A program made the position numbers and the translations under genes. From an uncultured Pelagibacteraceae bacterium (lineage in GTDB: Bacteria; Pseudomonadota; Alphaproteobacteria; Pelagibacterales; Pelagibacteraceae), in the NCBI GenBank assembly GCA_902572475.1, contig CACGGB010000001.1, positions 103,557-167,556 of the forward strand: a stretch of 64,000 bases of DNA, read 5' to 3'. The notes beneath the pieces were generated by a model that worked only from the letters and a program-made list of their open reading frames with translations, had not been told where the DNA came from and did no database searches. Below are positions 11,934-20,938 of the stretch, piece by piece; the stretch's first letter is position 1, and each line of letters begins with the position of its first letter.

Positions 11934-13019
11934 CTACCTTAATTTTAAAGTCGCTAGTCCTACTAGAGCTAAAATTATAGCAATTATCCAAAATCGAATT
12001 ACTATTGTAGACTCTGCCCAGCCCTTTTTTTCAAAATGGTGGTGTATTGGAGCCATTTTGAATATTCTTTTACCAGTTAACTTGAAAGATACGACTTGTA
12101 TAATTACTGAGACTGTTTCTAAAACAAATAATCCTCCTATGATTGCTAACACGATTTCGTGCTTCACAATTATAGCTATTGCAGCTAGAGAACCTCCTAA
12201 AGAAAGAGAACCAGTATCGCCCATGAAAATCTTAGCTGGAGGAGCATTGTACCAAAGAAAACCTAAGCATGAACCAACGACCGATCCACAAAAAATTGAA
12301 AGTTCACCAACTTCTGGGATGTATTGAATTTGAAGATATTCAGAAAAAATTGTATTTCCCACTACGTATGAAATTAATGTAAAAGATAAGGCGACTAACA
12401 TTACTGGAACAGTTGCTAAACCATCCAGTCCATCTGTTAAATTTACAGCATTTGATGCTCCAATAATCACAAAAAGTCCAAATGGAATAAAAAATAAACC
12501 CATTTGCAAAATAAGGTTTTTGAAGAAAGGAAAATATAAATTGTATAGATATTCATGGCTAGAAAACTTAATCAAGATAAATAAAGTTAAGGCTCCAATT
12601 ATTAATTGACCTGCAAATTTATATCTTGATTTTAATCCACTTGAATTTTTGTATTTAATTTTTAAAGTATCATCAAGGAATCCTAAGCCTCCTAGACTTA
12701 ATGAAACAAATATCAATGTCCATACATAAACATTTTTTAAGTCTGCCCAAAGTAAGGTACTTGAAATTATACCAATTATAATTATTACTCCACCCATTGT
12801 AGGTGTTCCAGTTTTCTTGACAATATGATCTATGGGTCCATCTTGCCTTATTGGACCAGTAATCATTTTATCAGAGAACATTTTGATTAAGGGTGCTCCA
12901 ATTAAAAAAACAATTATTAAAGAAGAGATTACTGACAGGCCAGTCCTGAAAGTTAAATATTTGAATACATTTAAAAAAGAATATTGATCAATTAGAGATG
13001 TAAAAAGGTGAAATAACAT
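11934..13019 (-). CDS. mraY: Phospho-MurNAc-pentapeptide translocase MraY
   Basis: Integral membrane enzyme that moves phospho-MurNAc-pentapeptide from UMP to undecaprenyl phosphate, giving lipid I. The 361-aa protein has ten or so membrane segments and the family motifs GTPTMGGVIII, FLDDTLKI, NAVNLTDGLDGLA, FMGDTGSLSLGG and MAPIHHHFEKKG. Length equals the usual 360 aa. Its ATG shares one base with the murEF stop (TAATG), suggesting translational coupling. Confidence 0.97.
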   Translation of the reverse strand: MLFHLFTSLIDQYSFLNVFKYLTFRTGLSVISSLIIVFLIGAPLIKMFSDKMITGPIRQDGPIDHIVKKTGTPTMGGVIIIIGIISSTLLWADLKNVYVWTLIFVSLSLGGLGFLDDTLKIKYKNSSGLKSRYKFAGQLIIGALTLFILIKFSSHEYLYNLYFPFFKNLILQMGLFFIPFGLFVIIGASNAVNLTDGLDGLATVPVMLVALSFTLISYVVGNTIFSEYLQIQYIPEVGELSIFCGSVVGSCLGFLWYNAPPAKIFMGDTGSLSLGGSLAAIAIIVKHEIVLAIIGGLFVLETVSVIIQVVSFKLTGKRIFKMAPIHHHFEKKGWAESTIVIRFWIIAIILALVGLATLKLR

Positions 13020-15805
13020 TAGTTGCCTTTAATTATTTTTTTAGCAAAATTATTTAGTCCAGTTGCGTTAGATCCTTTAATCATTAAGTAATCATTATTA
13101 GATATAATATTATTTAAAGTAAAATCTACATCTTCTTCATGTTGAAAAATATTGCCCCTTTTATTTATACTTAAACATTTAAAAGTATTCATTGATTTAA
13201 CGCCTTTAATAAAAACTTTATCAATATCTGAATTGTTAATAACTTTAGATAAATTTTTGTGAAGAAATACTGATTTTTTACCTAATTCCAGCATATCACC
13301 CAAAATCAAATATTTTTTAAAATTTAATTTTTTTATATTATTAAAACTATTAATCGCGTTTTTCACAGAAAGTGGATTTGAGTTATAGCTTTCATCGATC
13401 AATTTAAATTTTTTGTTATATCTTTTAATCGTATGAATTTTTCCACGACCTTCAACTGGCTCATATGTTCTAAATTTTTTTATAATTTTTTGTATGTTTA
13501 AATTTAACTCACTTAACAATGCTAGAGAGGAAAGAACATTATAAATATTTATATTTTTTATTTCAAAATTAAAAATTTGTTTTTTTACTTTAATTAATAT
13601 TTTTATTTTATTATAATTTTTTTTAATCGAAATTGGATGAATATCTGACATTTTGCTCATTCCAAATGTAACTATATTTAAATTTTTCAATTTTGCTTTT
13701 GATTTTAAATAATGAAAAAACTTGTCATCTTGATTTAAAATTATTGTGCCATTTTTTTGAATATTGTTAATTATCTCTCCTTTAGCCCTAGCTATACCTT
13801 TTATATTTTTAAAGTTTTCAATATGTGCTTCACCGATATTTGTTATGATTCCTATGTTAGGTTTGATAAGTTTGGTAAGGGAATTTATTTCACCTGGTTT
13901 ACTCATACCAACCTCAAACACACCATAACTATGGTTTGGTGTTAAAAGAGATAAACTTATGGGCACACCGTATTGATTATTATATGATTTTGGAGAATGT
14001 AGTGTTTTTCCAAAATTTTGAAGTAAATCTTTGATAAGATTTTTCAAAGAAGTTTTTCCAGCGCTTCCTGTTATAGCAATAATCTTAGCTGATGAGTATT
14101 CTCTCTTCTTTGTAGCAAATGCATTTAAAAAATTGATTACATTATTTACTTTAATTGTTTTTTTTTTGAATCTTTTTATTTTTTTACTAGTAATAATATA
14201 TTTTGCTCCTTTTTTTAATGCTTTCGGTATAAAACTTGTTCCATCATTATTTTTACCTTTAATTGTTAAAAAAAGATTATCTTTTTTAATTTCTCTTGAA
14301 TCGATAGCTAGTCCGTGAAAATTTTTTAATTTTTTTGCTTTTATTATATTTTTTAAAATTTTTTTATTTTGCAAAAATTTTTGATTTTGATTTGTAAGAG
14401 TTTTAATATTAACCTTTAGATTTTTGACTATTCTCCTGTCTGAAATTTTAATAATCTTATCCTTGTAAATTTGTTCTTCTTCATGACCCTTTCCGGCGAT
14501 TAAGATAATTTCATTTGGATTTGCATTTTGTATTGAGGTTCTTATTGCCATCGCTCTATTAGCGATGTTAAAGCAGTTGATATTTTTTATATATTTTAAA
14601 ACATCTTGCCTGATCTTTTCTGGTCTTTCATTTCTCGGATTATCATCTGTAATAAATATTTTTTTACAATTTTTATCTGCTATCCTTGCCATTAACGATC
14701 TTTTCTTAAAATCTCGATCACCCCCACATCCAAATACCAAAGAAATATTGTTTCCGTAGCTAGACTTTAGAGCAGAAAGTGTTTTATGAAGAGCATCAGG
14801 AGTATGAGCAAAATCCACGAATACTCTGATATTGTTTGGAAAAGTCCTGACATGCTCTAATCTACCATTTACGTCTTTTAATTTATCTAAAATATTAAAA
14901 ATTTTTTTTTCTGATAAATTACATAATTTAGCTGCTGAAATTGCCATTGATAAATTCTTTAATTGAAACTCATTTAAAAAATTAACTTTTTTATCTTTTT
15001 GTAATTTATTCATAAGAGGGTTTATGTCGATTAAATTAAGTTTTTTTCTTTTTGATATTTTTTCTAAGTTAGAAAATTCTTTTATTGAGCTGTCAGAAAT
15101 TACTGTTTTTCTTTTATTGAGTATATTGTTAAATAAAATCATTTTAGCTTTTAAATAAGATTGCATAGTTTTATGATAATCAAGATGGTCTTGACTAAAA
15201 TTTGTAAATATACCAGCTTTAATATCTAAATGATCAATTCTGTTTTGAAACAAGCCATGACTTGAAGCTTCAATAATAACGTTGTTTATATCTTTTTTTT
15301 TAATTTTTTGAAGAGCATCGTGCAAGACTATAGTGTCAGGGGACGTTAAATTATTTTTAATTATTTTTTTTTTGTATTTAATACCTAATGTGCCTATAGA
15401 TGCTACTGGTATATTATTTAATCTTAAAATTTGAAAGAATAAATCAGCTACTGAAGTTTTTCCGTTGGTCCCAGTTACTGCTATAATATTTTTTGGCTTC
15501 AATTTGTAAAAATCGGAACATACTTTACCCAAAAAATGTCTGGTATTTGCAGTTTTTATGACCGGTATTTCTTTATGTTTATATTTACAGTTATTAGCGC
15601 AAACAATTGCTACTGCACCTTTTTTAATTGCTTCATCAATATATTTTTCACCATTAAAGTTTTTGCCTTTAATTGCAAAAAACACATATCCTTTCTTCAT
15701 TTTTTTACTATTATTTGAAATTCCGTAAATCTTTAATTTTTTTTTTTCTTTTGGAAGATTTTTAATTATTTTTTGCAGCAACATAATTTTCATTAAAGTC
15801 TTCAT
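13019..15805 (-). CDS. murEF: Fused MurE-MurF: meso-DAP-adding and D-Ala-D-Ala-adding ligase
   Basis: One 928-aa frame carries two complete Mur ligases. Residues 1 to about 465 are MurE, with the P-loop TGTNGKTS (111-118) and DDNPRNE (387-393); the DNPR box is the known marker for meso-diaminopimelate. From about 470 on is MurF, with a second substrate domain (GLAIDSREIKKDNLF), P-loop TGSAGKTS (579-586) and SYNNQYGVPISL. The product would add stem residues 3 and 4-5 in succession. No stop or frameshift separates the halves. Start choice is uncertain: ATGs also occur at 15793 and 15784, and all overlap the end of ftsI. MurE-MurF fusions are known elsewhere, for example in Bordetella. Confidence 0.94.
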   Translation of the reverse strand: MKTLMKIMLLQKIIKNLPKEKKKLKIYGISNNSKKMKKGYVFFAIKGKNFNGEKYIDEAIKKGAVAIVCANNCKYKHKEIPVIKTANTRHFLGKVCSDFYKLKPKNIIAVTGTNGKTSVADLFFQILRLNNIPVASIGTLGIKYKKKIIKNNLTSPDTIVLHDALQKIKKKDINNVIIEASSHGLFQNRIDHLDIKAGIFTNFSQDHLDYHKTMQSYLKAKMILFNNILNKRKTVISDSSIKEFSNLEKISKRKKLNLIDINPLMNKLQKDKKVNFLNEFQLKNLSMAISAAKLCNLSEKKIFNILDKLKDVNGRLEHVRTFPNNIRVFVDFAHTPDALHKTLSALKSSYGNNISLVFGCGGDRDFKKRSLMARIADKNCKKIFITDDNPRNERPEKIRQDVLKYIKNINCFNIANRAMAIRTSIQNANPNEIILIAGKGHEEEQIYKDKIIKISDRRIVKNLKVNIKTLTNQNQKFLQNKKILKNIIKAKKLKNFHGLAIDSREIKKDNLFLTIKGKNNDGTSFIPKALKKGAKYIITSKKIKRFKKKTIKVNNVINFLNAFATKKREYSSAKIIAITGSAGKTSLKNLIKDLLQNFGKTLHSPKSYNNQYGVPISLSLLTPNHSYGVFEVGMSKPGEINSLTKLIKPNIGIITNIGEAHIENFKNIKGIARAKGEIINNIQKNGTIILNQDDKFFHYLKSKAKLKNLNIVTFGMSKMSDIHPISIKKNYNKIKILIKVKKQIFNFEIKNINIYNVLSSLALLSELNLNIQKIIKKFRTYEPVEGRGKIHTIKRYNKKFKLIDESYNSNPLSVKNAINSFNNIKKLNFKKYLILGDMLELGKKSVFLHKNLSKVINNSDIDKVFIKGVKSMNTFKCLSINKRGNIFQHEEDVDFTLNNIISNNDYLMIKGSNATGLNNFAKKIIKGN

Positions 15806-17489
15806 TCTTTATGGCTAAAATTGGTCCAATTCTTTTTATTATTTTGCCTGCAACGTAAACTGAATTCCATCCTGCTTCGTTTCTAAAAGCTTTTATTTTG
15901 GTACCCCTATAGTCATATATTAAATCTTTTGCGACTTGAGGGTTTTCTAGCATTACCAATAAAGCGTACTTAGGTTCATGAGTTGGGAAAATTGATATGA
16001 AAGTATTCAAATTTTCATTTTTGTTGGAATAATTTTGTGAAGTTCCGGTTTTACCACCAACAAAATAGCCATGAATATCAGCAAGTTTAGCAGTTCCTTC
16101 TTTTTCTGTAACAACTTTTCTTAAAATTTTATTTATTTGATTGCTTGTTTTTTTAGAGATTATTCTTCCATAATCTTCCTGCTCTTCGTCTTTTTTTTTT
16201 ATTAAGTTGGGTTTTATAATTTTACCTCCATTTGATATTGAAGCGTAAATAGTCGTTGCTTGTAATGGGGTTGTTGTAATTCCATGTCCGTAAGAAATGG
16301 TCTCTAATTTGCACTTATTCCATTTAAATTTAATAGGGTTTCCAACTTCCTCTAATTGAATGTCTGGATTTTTTAATAATTTAGTATCTTCGACAAATTT
16401 TTTAAATTTTTCTTCACCAATTTTTCTTGCTAGCAATAAAGTTCCTACATTCGAAGATCTAATTAATATATCTTCTACTGATAAATTTTTTGGAAATTCT
16501 TTTATATCTGAAATCTTATAACGAGAACATTTAATTGATTTTGGTATATTTTCGAGTACATAATTTGGATCAACAAGATCATTTTCCAGCGCTAGCGCAA
16601 CAGTAAAAGTTTTAAAAATTGAGCCAAGTTCATAAACACCTTTGGTTATTTTGTTAATATATTTTTTATCTTCAATATTAGCCCTAATATTTATATTAAA
16701 ATCAGGTAGAGAAACTAAAGATAGTATTTCTCCATTTTCTACATTCATGAGTAAAGCTCCGCCCCCAGTTGCCTCAAAGGTTTTTAAGGCTTTATCTAAT
16801 TCTTTTTTAATTAAAAATTGAATATTTGTATCAAGAGTCAATTCCAAAGGTTTGCCAATGATTTTTTTATTTTTCAGGTCTTTATCAAAAAATTTTTCAA
16901 TACCTGAAACTCCATAATTATCATAGTCAACCTGACCAATAATATGACTAAATAGATTTCCATGTGTATAAACTCTTGATTGAAAAGGTTCAAAAATTAT
17001 CCCCTTTTCTCCAAGGGACCATAGTTTTTCTTTATCTTTTTGATTTATTCTTTTTTTTAAATAAAAATATTTACCGTTATTTATCTGTTTTTTTATTTTT
17101 TCTATTTGTAATTCAGGGAAACTCAGTCTCAATTTAATAAGAAGGTTCTCTTTATTGGTGACTAAACGTGGGTTGATTGCTGCATGAAATGATTTAACAT
17201 TTCTTGAAATCAATATTCCATTTCTATCGACGATATCCCTTCTTAATAACGAAAATTTTTGAGGTGAGTTAATATTATTAAAGATTTCAATTTTATTTAG
17301 TGAAACATGAACAATTCTAATACTAAATATTAAAATTAGGCAAATAAATAAAAAAAATAATAAATAAATTCTATCTTGGAATAAATTATTTTTTTTTAAA
17401 TACTTATTTATTCTGTTTGTTTCTATGTAATCCTCAAAATAAAAACTACCTTGGTCTTTATTGAAATTTTTACTTTTTTTTATTTTCAT
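15762..17489 (-). CDS. ftsI: Septal peptidoglycan transpeptidase FtsI / PBP3
   Basis: Class B penicillin-binding protein that cross-links septal peptidoglycan with FtsW. It has one N-terminal membrane helix (IYLLFFLFICLILIFSI), a PBP dimerisation region (RRDIVDRNGILISRN) and the transpeptidase motifs in order: SIFK (catalytic Ser), SSN, and KTG in GGKTGTSQNY. The ORF track starts at a TTG at 17528. I prefer the ATG at 17489 (MKIKKSKNF), which reduces the overlap with ftsL to 20 bases. The end overlaps murEF. Confidence 0.94.
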   Translation of the reverse strand: MKIKKSKNFNKDQGSFYFEDYIETNRINKYLKKNNLFQDRIYLLFFLFICLILIFSIRIVHVSLNKIEIFNNINSPQKFSLLRRDIVDRNGILISRNVKSFHAAINPRLVTNKENLLIKLRLSFPELQIEKIKKQINNGKYFYLKKRINQKDKEKLWSLGEKGIIFEPFQSRVYTHGNLFSHIIGQVDYDNYGVSGIEKFFDKDLKNKKIIGKPLELTLDTNIQFLIKKELDKALKTFEATGGGALLMNVENGEILSLVSLPDFNINIRANIEDKKYINKITKGVYELGSIFKTFTVALALENDLVDPNYVLENIPKSIKCSRYKISDIKEFPKNLSVEDILIRSSNVGTLLLARKIGEEKFKKFVEDTKLLKNPDIQLEEVGNPIKFKWNKCKLETISYGHGITTTPLQATTIYASISNGGKIIKPNLIKKKDEEQEDYGRIISKKTSNQINKILRKVVTEKEGTAKLADIHGYFVGGKTGTSQNYSNKNENLNTFISIFPTHEPKYALLVMLENPQVAKDLIYDYRGTKIKAFRNEAGWNSVYVAGKIIKRIGPILAIKNEDFNENYVAAKNN

Positions 17490-17802
17490 TTTGATTTCTT
17501 TGAATTGCCAATCTATTTTGTAAATCAAGGAAACTAGACATGCTCAAAAAAATTTTTGAGTATTCCATTGTCACATATCTCTCATTATCTATTAATTTTA
17601 TTTTATCATGAATTATCATTGGAGATGATAGGTAAGAAAAATCTAGTTGTGACTCATTTAAATCTTTTTCTTTTATTTTAATTATCTTACCTAAATAAAG
17701 TATTTTTTTTTCGGTTTCTCTTGTTTGGTTTTTAATAATTGAGGTTACTATTAACAAAATAGAAAAAATAAATATTGACGTTAAAATTTTAATCTTAAAC
17801 AT
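17470..17802 (-). CDS. ftsL: FtsL-like cell division protein
   Basis: Small bitopic protein of 110 aa with one N-terminal membrane helix (ILTSIFIFSILLIVTSI) and a following coiled-coil-like stretch (TRETEKKILYLGKIIKIKEKDL). This is the FtsL plan. It is named mainly by position between rsmH and ftsI, because FtsL sequences are poorly conserved. FtsL joins FtsB and FtsQ to activate FtsWI. It overlaps rsmH by 8 bases and the chosen ftsI start by 20. Confidence 0.75.
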   Translation of the reverse strand: MFKIKILTSIFIFSILLIVTSIIKNQTRETEKKILYLGKIIKIKEKDLNESQLDFSYLSSPMIIHDKIKLIDNERYVTMEYSKIFLSMSSFLDLQNRLAIQRNQNENKKK

Positions 17803-18805
17803 TTATAGCCTCAAGATTTAAATATTTAGTAAATTTTTTAATAAAATTAGATGGATAAATAAATTGATTTTGACTTCTAGTGGCATGTCTTAGTTTTGCT
17901 GATCTCGATGGGTGATTTTTTTCTATTTCACTTTTTGTAGGTTTTATTATTTTATTAGCATATTTTTCAAATAAAGCTGTGTTATCATTACTATCTTCGG
18001 GAAGATACCGAGAGGGCCTTGATTTATTTTTTGAAAAATTTGTAAAAAAATATTTTACTATTTTATCTTCAATTGAGTGAAAACTAACAACTAGGATTTT
18101 TCCTCCTGGTTTCAAAATTTTTGTAGCTTGAATTATTCCATATATGAGCTCGGAAACCTCTTTATTCACAAAAATTCTTAATGCTTGAAAAGTTTTTGTA
18201 CTTGGGTTTATTTTTGATGAAAAATTTCTTTTTTTACTTTTTTCAATTATTTTTACTAATTCATCTACCCTTGTAATTCTTTTTTCTAATCTTGCTTTAA
18301 CGATATTTCTCGCAATTCTTGAGGCATCTTTTTCTTCACCTAATATTTTTATTATTAATTTTAATTGATTTTCATTTAAACTATTTACAACTTTTTCTGC
18401 AGATAAATCAGATAAACCCATCGTCATATCCAATTTTTTATTTGACTTAAATGAAAAACCTCTATTCATATTATTAAGTTGAATTGATGAAATGCCAAGA
18501 TCGAAAACGATCGTATCAACTTTATGATTAATGATTTGATCTATCTGACTAAATTTTGATTGATAAAACTTAAATCGTTTTTCAAATTTTTTTTCTATTT
18601 TTCTCGCAATTAAAATTACTGAAGGATCTCTATCTATTCCTACTACTTTTGTTTTAGAAAATTTAAGAAATTCACTTGAATATCCTCCACCTCCAAAAGT
18701 GCAATCCACAAAAAAGCCTCCTCTTGACGGAGTTAAAACTTTTATGACTTCACTCAACATCACTGGAAAATGGGAAAATTCCAGTGATGGTGTTTGAGAT
18801 TTCAT
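17795..18805 (-). CDS. rsmH: 16S rRNA (cytosine1402-N4)-methyltransferase RsmH
   Basis: SAM enzyme that methylates C1402 of 16S rRNA, formerly MraW. The 336-aa product shows HFPVMLSEVIKVL, the SAM loop VDCTFGGGGYS, GIDRDP, FDLGISSIQLN, RGFSFKSNKKLDMTM (quoted in part), TFQALRIFVNKE and VVSFHSIEDKIVKYFF, the standard order for RsmH. It normally follows mraZ directly. Here ftsZ is inserted between them, with an 18-base gap to the ftsZ stop. Confidence 0.96.
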   Translation of the reverse strand: MKSQTPSLEFSHFPVMLSEVIKVLTPSRGGFFVDCTFGGGGYSSEFLKFSKTKVVGIDRDPSVILIARKIEKKFEKRFKFYQSKFSQIDQIINHKVDTIVFDLGISSIQLNNMNRGFSFKSNKKLDMTMGLSDLSAEKVVNSLNENQLKLIIKILGEEKDASRIARNIVKARLEKRITRVDELVKIIEKSKKRNFSSKINPSTKTFQALRIFVNKEVSELIYGIIQATKILKPGGKILVVSFHSIEDKIVKYFFTNFSKNKSRPSRYLPEDSNDNTALFEKYANKIIKPTKSEIEKNHPSRSAKLRHATRSQNQFIYPSNFIKKFTKYLNLEAINV

Positions 18806-18823
18806 TAATTTTTGTTTTAATCA

Positions 18824-20329
18824 TTAAAATTTTTGTCTTCTTAAAAAAGCAGGTATCTCAAAGTCTTCGTCTTCATCGGTTTCTTGATCAAAAAGCTGCT
18901 GGGTCTCCTCGTTTTGGTCAAAGTTTTCTGACCCTGAATTCTCTTGACTTTGCTCATCTGAGAAGAGCATTGGAGTACTTTCCTCTTCTCTTGTGTTGTA
19001 GATTTGATTATTATCTGCTAATTCCATTTCATCAATTTTAGTATCTGAATTATTTTCCATATAAGATGCGCTTTCAATGGAAACTCCGGCTGGAATTTCC
19101 TCGTTCAAGCGTTTTTGAGATAATGTTGCTTCAGAGGTGCTATTTTCCTCATTGATCTCAAAACTATCTATTAAAGCGTTTTGTTCTTCGTTGCTTTTTA
19201 TCTCATAACTCTCATCTAGTTTTAAAGCATTAGCTCCATCAATAGAATTAACTATATTTTGGTCAATATTTGTTCTAGAAAATAAATTGTCTGAATAATT
19301 ACTGTTTCTGCCATTAGATCCACTTACCACATTTAAAACTGGTTTAGGATCTGGAGTGATTGTAGCTCCTTTTAAAGAGGTTGCTACAATAGAGACTCTA
19401 ATTTTCCCGTTCATATTTTCATCTTTTATCGCACCAAATATTAATTCAGCTTCGGGATCAACTTCGGCTCTTATCTTGTTAACTGCTGCATCTACTTCGA
19501 AAAGTTTGATATCACTACCACCTGTAATGTTTACAAGTAAACCTTTTGCGCCTTGTAAAGTATATTCATCGATAAGCGGATTGTTCAAAGCTAATTCTGT
19601 AGCAGCCATGGCTCTATTTTCTCCCTCTGCTTCACCTGTTCCCATCATTGCTTTCCCGCTAGAACTCATTACAGTTTCAACGTCTGCAAAGTCTAAATTT
19701 ATCATTCCAGGTCTTACCATAAGATCTGTAATACTCTGTACACCATGTTTCAGCACATCGTTGGATAAACTAAAAGACTCTTCAAAGCCAGTAGACTCAT
19801 TAGCTATTTTAAAAAGATTTTGATTAGGAACAACAATCGTAGTATCCAAATGTCTTTTTAATTCTTCAAGACCTGAGGTAGCTCTTCTCATTCGTTTTGG
19901 ACCTTCATATGCAAAAGGTAATGTCGTTACACCAACAGTTAATATATTCATTTCTCTCGCTGCTTTAGCAATTACGTGCGATGCTCCAGTCCCAGTTCCC
20001 CCTCCCATGCCTGAAGCTATAAAAACCATGTTGCTACCTTGAATATAGTTTACGATTTCATTGATTGACTCATCTGCAGCTGCTTGACCAATATCATGTT
20101 TGGCACCGGCACCAAGACCTTTTGTTAAATTCATTCCTATTTGTATTTTTGCATCTGCCTTACTCATTTTAAGATCCTGTGCATCAGTATTTACAGCTAC
20201 AAACTCTACACCTTGCATACCAGCTTCTATCATAGCATTTATTGCATTACCGCCAGCGCCACCAACTCCTATAACTAAAATTCTAGGTTTTAGTTCTCTC
20301 AGTTCTCCTCCCCCAACATTTATACTCAT
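18824..20329 (-). CDS. ftsZ: Cell division GTPase FtsZ
   Basis: Tubulin-like GTPase that forms the Z-ring. The 501-aa product has VGGAGGNAINAM, the tubulin signature GGGTGTGAS (about 109-117), GTGEAEGENRA, and a C-terminal globular domain ending near residue 320. A roughly 160-residue acidic linker follows, and the conserved tail EIPAFLRRQ binds FtsA and other partners. The long linker is typical of alphaproteobacterial FtsZ. It lies 14 bases behind mraZ with a strong ribosome site, not next to ftsA. That place is unusual for a dcw cluster. Confidence 0.97.
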   Translation of the reverse strand: MSINVGGGELRELKPRILVIGVGGAGGNAINAMIEAGMQGVEFVAVNTDAQDLKMSKADAKIQIGMNLTKGLGAGAKHDIGQAAADESINEIVNYIQGSNMVFIASGMGGGTGTGASHVIAKAAREMNILTVGVTTLPFAYEGPKRMRRATSGLEELKRHLDTTIVVPNQNLFKIANESTGFEESFSLSNDVLKHGVQSITDLMVRPGMINLDFADVETVMSSSGKAMMGTGEAEGENRAMAATELALNNPLIDEYTLQGAKGLLVNITGGSDIKLFEVDAAVNKIRAEVDPEAELIFGAIKDENMNGKIRVSIVATSLKGATITPDPKPVLNVVSGSNGRNSNYSDNLFSRTNIDQNIVNSIDGANALKLDESYEIKSNEEQNALIDSFEINEENSTSEATLSQKRLNEEIPAGVSIESASYMENNSDTKIDEMELADNNQIYNTREEESTPMLFSDEQSQENSGSENFDQNEETQQLFDQETDEDEDFEIPAFLRRQKF

Positions 20330-20343
20330 TACAACTCTCCTTT
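20330..20343 (-). promoter_or_regulatory. Strong Shine-Dalgarno before ftsZ
   Basis: On the minus strand the mraZ-ftsZ gap reads AGGAGAG a few bases before the ftsZ ATG. Most neighbouring genes lack a clear site, so this one suggests high, independent translation of ftsZ. Confidence 0.6.
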
Positions 20344-20790
20344 CTATTTAATGTCCCATTTTAGGTTTGATCTATTTTGAAAAGCTTTTTTTCTCGCAAA
20401 AACTTTAAATTTATCAAAGTTTCCAGGTTCCCAAATTTGAAATGTTTTTCCTAATCCTACAAATAAAACATTATTTTTAATTTTTGCATGATTTAAAAGT
20501 TTTTGAGATATTGAAACTCTACCCTCGGGATCAAATTGTAAATTTTCACTTTCTGACAATACAGAAGTTGCAAAGTAATCTCTTTTTTCCTCAAAAGGAT
20601 TAAGTGAGTCTATCGTGTTTGATAGTTTTTCAATTCTATCTTGAGAACAAGCCTCAAGAGCTGAATGATTGAATGAAGGATAACTTATAAAACCGTTATA
20701 TCCTAAGGTATTTAAATGTGATCTAAATGTTGCTGGCACAGATACACGACCTTTCTTGTCTATTTTGTTTTCGAAACTTGATAAAAACAT
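20344..20790 (-). CDS. mraZ: Transcriptional regulator MraZ
   Basis: DNA-binding protein with two SpoVT/AbrB-like halves that usually represses its own dcw operon. The 148-aa product has SSFENKIDKKGRVSVPATFR near the N-terminus (quoted in part) and the second copy LQFDPEGRVSISQKLLNHAKI in the middle (quoted in part), each with the G-R-V-S signature. Length is normal. It is the first gene of the cluster. Candidate TGGGN operator repeats lie just upstream. Confidence 0.94.
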   Translation of the reverse strand: MFLSSFENKIDKKGRVSVPATFRSHLNTLGYNGFISYPSFNHSALEACSQDRIEKLSNTIDSLNPFEEKRDYFATSVLSESENLQFDPEGRVSISQKLLNHAKIKNNVLFVGLGKTFQIWEPGNFDKFKVFARKKAFQNRSNLKWDIK

Positions 20791-20841
20791 TTTTACTTAT
20801 AAATTCTTTTTTTGTTATAATTTTCAAACTACCCTCCATTA

Positions 20842-20866
20842 TGGGATTATTTGGGATAGTATGGGT
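20842..20866 (+). promoter_or_regulatory. Candidate MraZ operator: three TGGGN repeats, 10-bp period
   Basis: TGGGA, TGGGA and TGGGT occur at 20842, 20852 and 20862, each separated by 5 bases. MraZ is known to bind direct TGGGN repeats with 5-base spacers upstream of mraZ. Here the G-rich strand is opposite to the mraZ coding strand, so orientation needs comparison with known sites. The repeats overlap the -10 of the candidate promoter. Confidence 0.55.
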
Positions 20867-20883
20867 TTTTATGAAATAGTCAA
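20856..20883 (-). promoter_or_regulatory. Candidate mraZ / dcw operon promoter
   Basis: Read on the minus strand, TTGACT (20883-20878) is followed after 16 bases by TACTAT (20861-20856), a plausible sigma-70 pair. Predicted transcription would begin about 60 bases before the mraZ ATG. The TGGGN boxes cover the -10 and the start region, fitting repression by MraZ. Confidence 0.45.
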
Positions 20884-20938
20884 TAAGTTTATAATTTCAC
20901 AATCGGTACAAAAGTAGAACAATTTTATTAGATTTAAA

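Noticed and set aside
13019-15805. Assembly artefact joining separate murE and murF genes
   Set aside because: The linker between halves is open, similar in composition, and lacks a remnant stop or frameshift. A true fusion is more likely.
18784-19041. 85-aa plus-strand ORF at the ftsZ end
   Set aside because: Antisense to the FtsZ linker and C-terminal tail; no independent support.
19356-19823. 155-aa plus-strand ORF opposite ftsZ
   Set aside because: It lies wholly antisense to the conserved FtsZ core and has no recognisable motif; it is a frame shadow.
20842-20866. TGGGN repeats as a small CRISPR or satellite array
   Set aside because: Units are only 5 bases with 5-base spacers and no cas genes; MraZ binding is the better explanation.
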